Shown here: piece by piece, positions 5,998-7,350 of the stretch
How the letters are laid out: every line of letters begins with the position of its first letter
Position numbering within the stretch: the first letter of the stretch is position 1
Assembly (NCBI GenBank): GCA_029939545.1
Contig: JAOZSS010000122.1
Location: 1-7,350 of the forward strand
DNA from: Kiritimatiellia bacterium
GTDB lineage: Bacteria; Verrucomicrobiota; Kiritimatiellia; UBA8416; JABMPJ01
DNA: 7,350 nucleotides
Direction: 5' to 3'
Notes under the pieces: generated by a model
Told to the model about the DNA's origin: nothing
The model's database searches: none
What the model saw: only the letters and a program-made list of their open reading frames with translations
Translations under genes and position numbers: made by a program

Positions 5998-7199
5998 AAT
6001 GCCGCCGGCCTTCCAATCACATAGTCACGGTACGGCCCGGGGCTGCCCTCCTTCCCCGCTTCCGCGGCGAGGGTGATGTTAACCATTTCACGTGCCGTAA
6101 CGTAGTGGAGTTGCCAGGCCGTCCCGTCATTGAAATGCTGCTGAAGAGACGTATGCATGGCCCGCATTGCATCCCCGAGCAACACGTCACTGTTGGCCGG
6201 AACACAGCCATGCGTGTGCAACTTGACGAACACCCATTCGGGCCGACCCGCCACGTGAATCCCGGTGCGAGCCCACAACCGCACCCGGTCAGCCCTCGGA
6301 TGATTCGCCCCTGAAATCTCCCCATTCTCGATACGCGGCAACACCCCCCACTTGCGGCGCGCAAAGTTCAGCCCCAGAGGTCCCTGGACCATCAATAGCC
6401 CGGTCTCATCCAACCTTCGACGTTCAGCGTTCTGTTCCTGTCCCCCTTCGTACTTCGGCTGTTCGATTGTTCGGCTGTTCGACTGTTTCCGCACCCGCAC
6501 CCCAAAATCATGCCCTCTCCCCTCCGGCCGATCCCACGCTCGATAGATTTCATTCACCATCCGCGGCTGCGTCGGCGAAGGCGCTGACGGGAAAGTAAGG
6601 TCAGCATAGCACCCCGTATCCCTCAGTATCCCCAGCTCCTCATTAACGCCGCACCACTCCCCATCCGGCCGCGAATTGCACAGCGACCAATTCCCATGAA
6701 TGAATGCATACACCGGAGAAGAGTGAAGAGTACACTGAGAGCTCTCGGTGATCTCCCCCAACATCCCATGCCGCTCATGCAGCAAATCCCGAAACCGCAC
6801 CAGCTTTTCCCGCAGTCCCTCCGCCGTATCGTTACGATGATGCAGGTGAATTTCCACCTCTCCGCACCCCTGCTTCATCAGGTCGCCCAGCCCATCGAGA
6901 CAGACCGGATCATACTCCTCCTCGGGATAAAAAAACGTGTGCTGCGGCATGCGCCCGTCGGCATCGCGGAAGGAATCGGCCAGCGTCGGAAGTTCTCGGA
7001 CCCACCGCTCCACGTGACCCCGCGCTGTCGCCTGGTCCACCCCGTCCCGATAAGGTTCATAGTGGTCGCAGACCGCCACCATCAGATGGCGCACCCCACC
7101 CACCTTCCGCGGTCGCCGCAACAGCGATCCCAGGTATCCCAATAACCACCGATCCATTCCCCGCAACATGATGAATGGAAGCGTAACGGAATCACGCAC
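5994..7199 (-). CDS. Polysaccharide-deacetylase-like protein with an in-frame repeat insertion
   Basis: Resembles a family of large polysaccharide-deacetylase-like proteins found near envelope polysaccharide genes. Recognisable blocks are LMVAVCDHYEP (39-49), TFFYPEEEYDP (88-98), EVEIHLHHRNDT (114-125), AFIHGNWSLCNSRPDG (165-180), WCGVNEELGILRDTGCYADLTFPSAPSPTQ (182-211), VQGPLGLNF (271-279), WVFVKLHTHG (322-331) and FNDGTAWQLHYVTAREM (356-372). D45, H46, H118, H120 and H121 could be metal ligands of a NodB-like site, which is inferred. Residues about 238-262 (KQSNSRTIEQPKYEGG and on) come from the GNNTGTTC repeat and interrupt the stretch before VQGPLGLNF. The longest frame begins at a GTG. 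ATG at residues 11 or 15 (7167-7169, 7155-7157) fits the conserved start better, and no position has a convincing ribosome binding site. It overlaps the YdcF-like gene by four bases. Substrate unknown. Confidence 0.8.
   Translation of the reverse strand: MRDSVTLPFIMLRGMDRWLLGYLGSLLRRPRKVGGVRHLMVAVCDHYEPYRDGVDQATARGHVERWVRELPTLADSFRDADGRMPQHTFFYPEEEYDPVCLDGLGDLMKQGCGEVEIHLHHRNDTAEGLREKLVRFRDLLHERHGMLGEITESSQCTLHSSPVYAFIHGNWSLCNSRPDGEWCGVNEELGILRDTGCYADLTFPSAPSPTQPRMVNEIYRAWDRPEGRGHDFGVRVRKQSNSRTIEQPKYEGGQEQNAERRRLDETGLLMVQGPLGLNFARRKWGVLPRIENGEISGANHPRADRVRLWARTGIHVAGRPEWVFVKLHTHGCVPANSDVLLGDAMRAMHTSLQQHFNDGTAWQLHYVTAREMVNITLAAEAGKEGSPGPYRDYVIGRPAAL
6446..6488 (-). repeat. GNNTGTTC repeat inserted inside the deacetylase-like gene
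   Basis: Four in-register 8-base units (GGCTGTTC, GATTGTTC, GGCTGTTC, GACTGTTT at 6457-6488) preceded by CTTCGTACTTC. Bases 6446-6480 match 5259-5293 at 34 of 35 positions in the same orientation. It encodes about residues 238-252 of the protein. The adjoining 6421-6445 (CGTTCAGCGTTCTGTTC) looks like further repeat-derived sequence and extends the insert to about residue 262. Confidence 0.88.
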
Positions 7200-7200
7200 A

Positions 7201-7300
7201 GGCCGGAAGCCGGAAAGAACTGCCCACAGATCTCCCTCACTTTGCGTCTTGGCGCGAGATTCTCTCCCTCCACATTCGTAGTTCGGTTGTTCGGTTGGGG
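7201..7300 (+). repeat. Cluster of three repeat families upstream of the deacetylase-like gene
   Basis: Bases 7201-7213 are a GGAAGCCGG-type copy. Bases 7240-7265 are the exact inverted partner of 3661-3686. Bases 7273-7300 hold the GTTCG family (TTCGTAGTTCGG, then GGTTGTTC and GGTTGGGG units). The cluster fills the space where the deacetylase-like gene's promoter and ribosome binding site would be expected, and I see no convincing promoter. From 7301 to the window edge the minus strand is open in one frame (beginning KWGALSRMSESG), which might be the 3' end of an upstream gene reading into the repeats. That is too short to judge. Confidence 0.7.
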
Positions 7301-7350
7301 TGTAACCGGTCTTCCGCTCTCACTCATGCGACTAAGCGCCCCCCATTTTC

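Noticed and set aside
7197..7199. GTG as the certain start of the deacetylase-like gene
   Set aside because: No ribosome binding site precedes it and the upstream DNA is repeat. The ATG codons at 7167-7169 or 7155-7157 are equally or more plausible, so the start is left open.
7082..7327. An 81-codon minus-strand frame whose ATG overlaps a TGA at the right edge
   Set aside because: It runs through three repeat families and then out of frame over the start of the deacetylase-like gene, with no recognisable domain. It might be the tail of an upstream gene, but the window ends too soon.

Overview
This GC-rich 7.35 kb window looks like a chromosomal segment from an uncultured bacterium. The best guess, held with moderate confidence, is a Kiritimatiellota/Verrucomicrobiota-type (PVC) lineage. 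That rests on the gene set (CHASE2 adenylate cyclase, RlmD-type RNA methyltransferase, polysaccharide-deacetylase-like protein with a YdcF/SanA-like partner) and on several short repeat families that I associate from memory with such genomes: GTCGGAGG-type, CACGGAAAG-type, CGCAAAGGCGCAAAG-type and GTTCG-type. No marker gene settles the taxonomy.

Layout. One gene reads rightward: a membrane-bound CHASE2-adenylate cyclase (64-2088), preceded by what may be the last codons of another gene (1-30). Everything else reads leftward. From right to left these are a polysaccharide-deacetylase-like protein (5994-7199), translationally coupled by an ATGA overlap to a YdcF/SanA-like membrane protein (5353-5997); a TRAM-domain RlmD/RumA-family 23S rRNA m5U methyltransferase (3786-5120); a wrecked GH13 sucrose-phosphorylase-family gene (2964-3572); and a class I SAM methyltransferase (2173-2967) whose stop faces that of the cyclase gene.

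Function. The cyclase should sense something outside the cytoplasm and make cAMP. The deacetylase-like/YdcF pair suggests cell-envelope or exopolysaccharide work. RlmD is RNA modification. The small methyltransferase has no assigned substrate. I see no defence system, CRISPR array, tRNA, rRNA or transposase.

The most notable feature is the repeats. At least five kinds of short repeat fill the gaps and also enter coding sequence. One is translated inside the deacetylase-like protein (about residues 238-262) and another inside RlmD (about residues 192-217). Others form the C-terminal tails of the small methyltransferase and the YdcF-like protein, supply a possible ribosome binding site for the cyclase, and overlap the rlmD stop codon as one arm of a long inverted repeat. 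The GTTCG-type repeat has an 8-bp unit (GNNTGTTC), and the stretches I checked have no stop codon in any of the three reverse-strand frames, the orientation found inside the deacetylase-like gene. The pattern resembles the protein-invading palindromic elements of Rickettsia, though the sequences are unrelated as far as I can tell.
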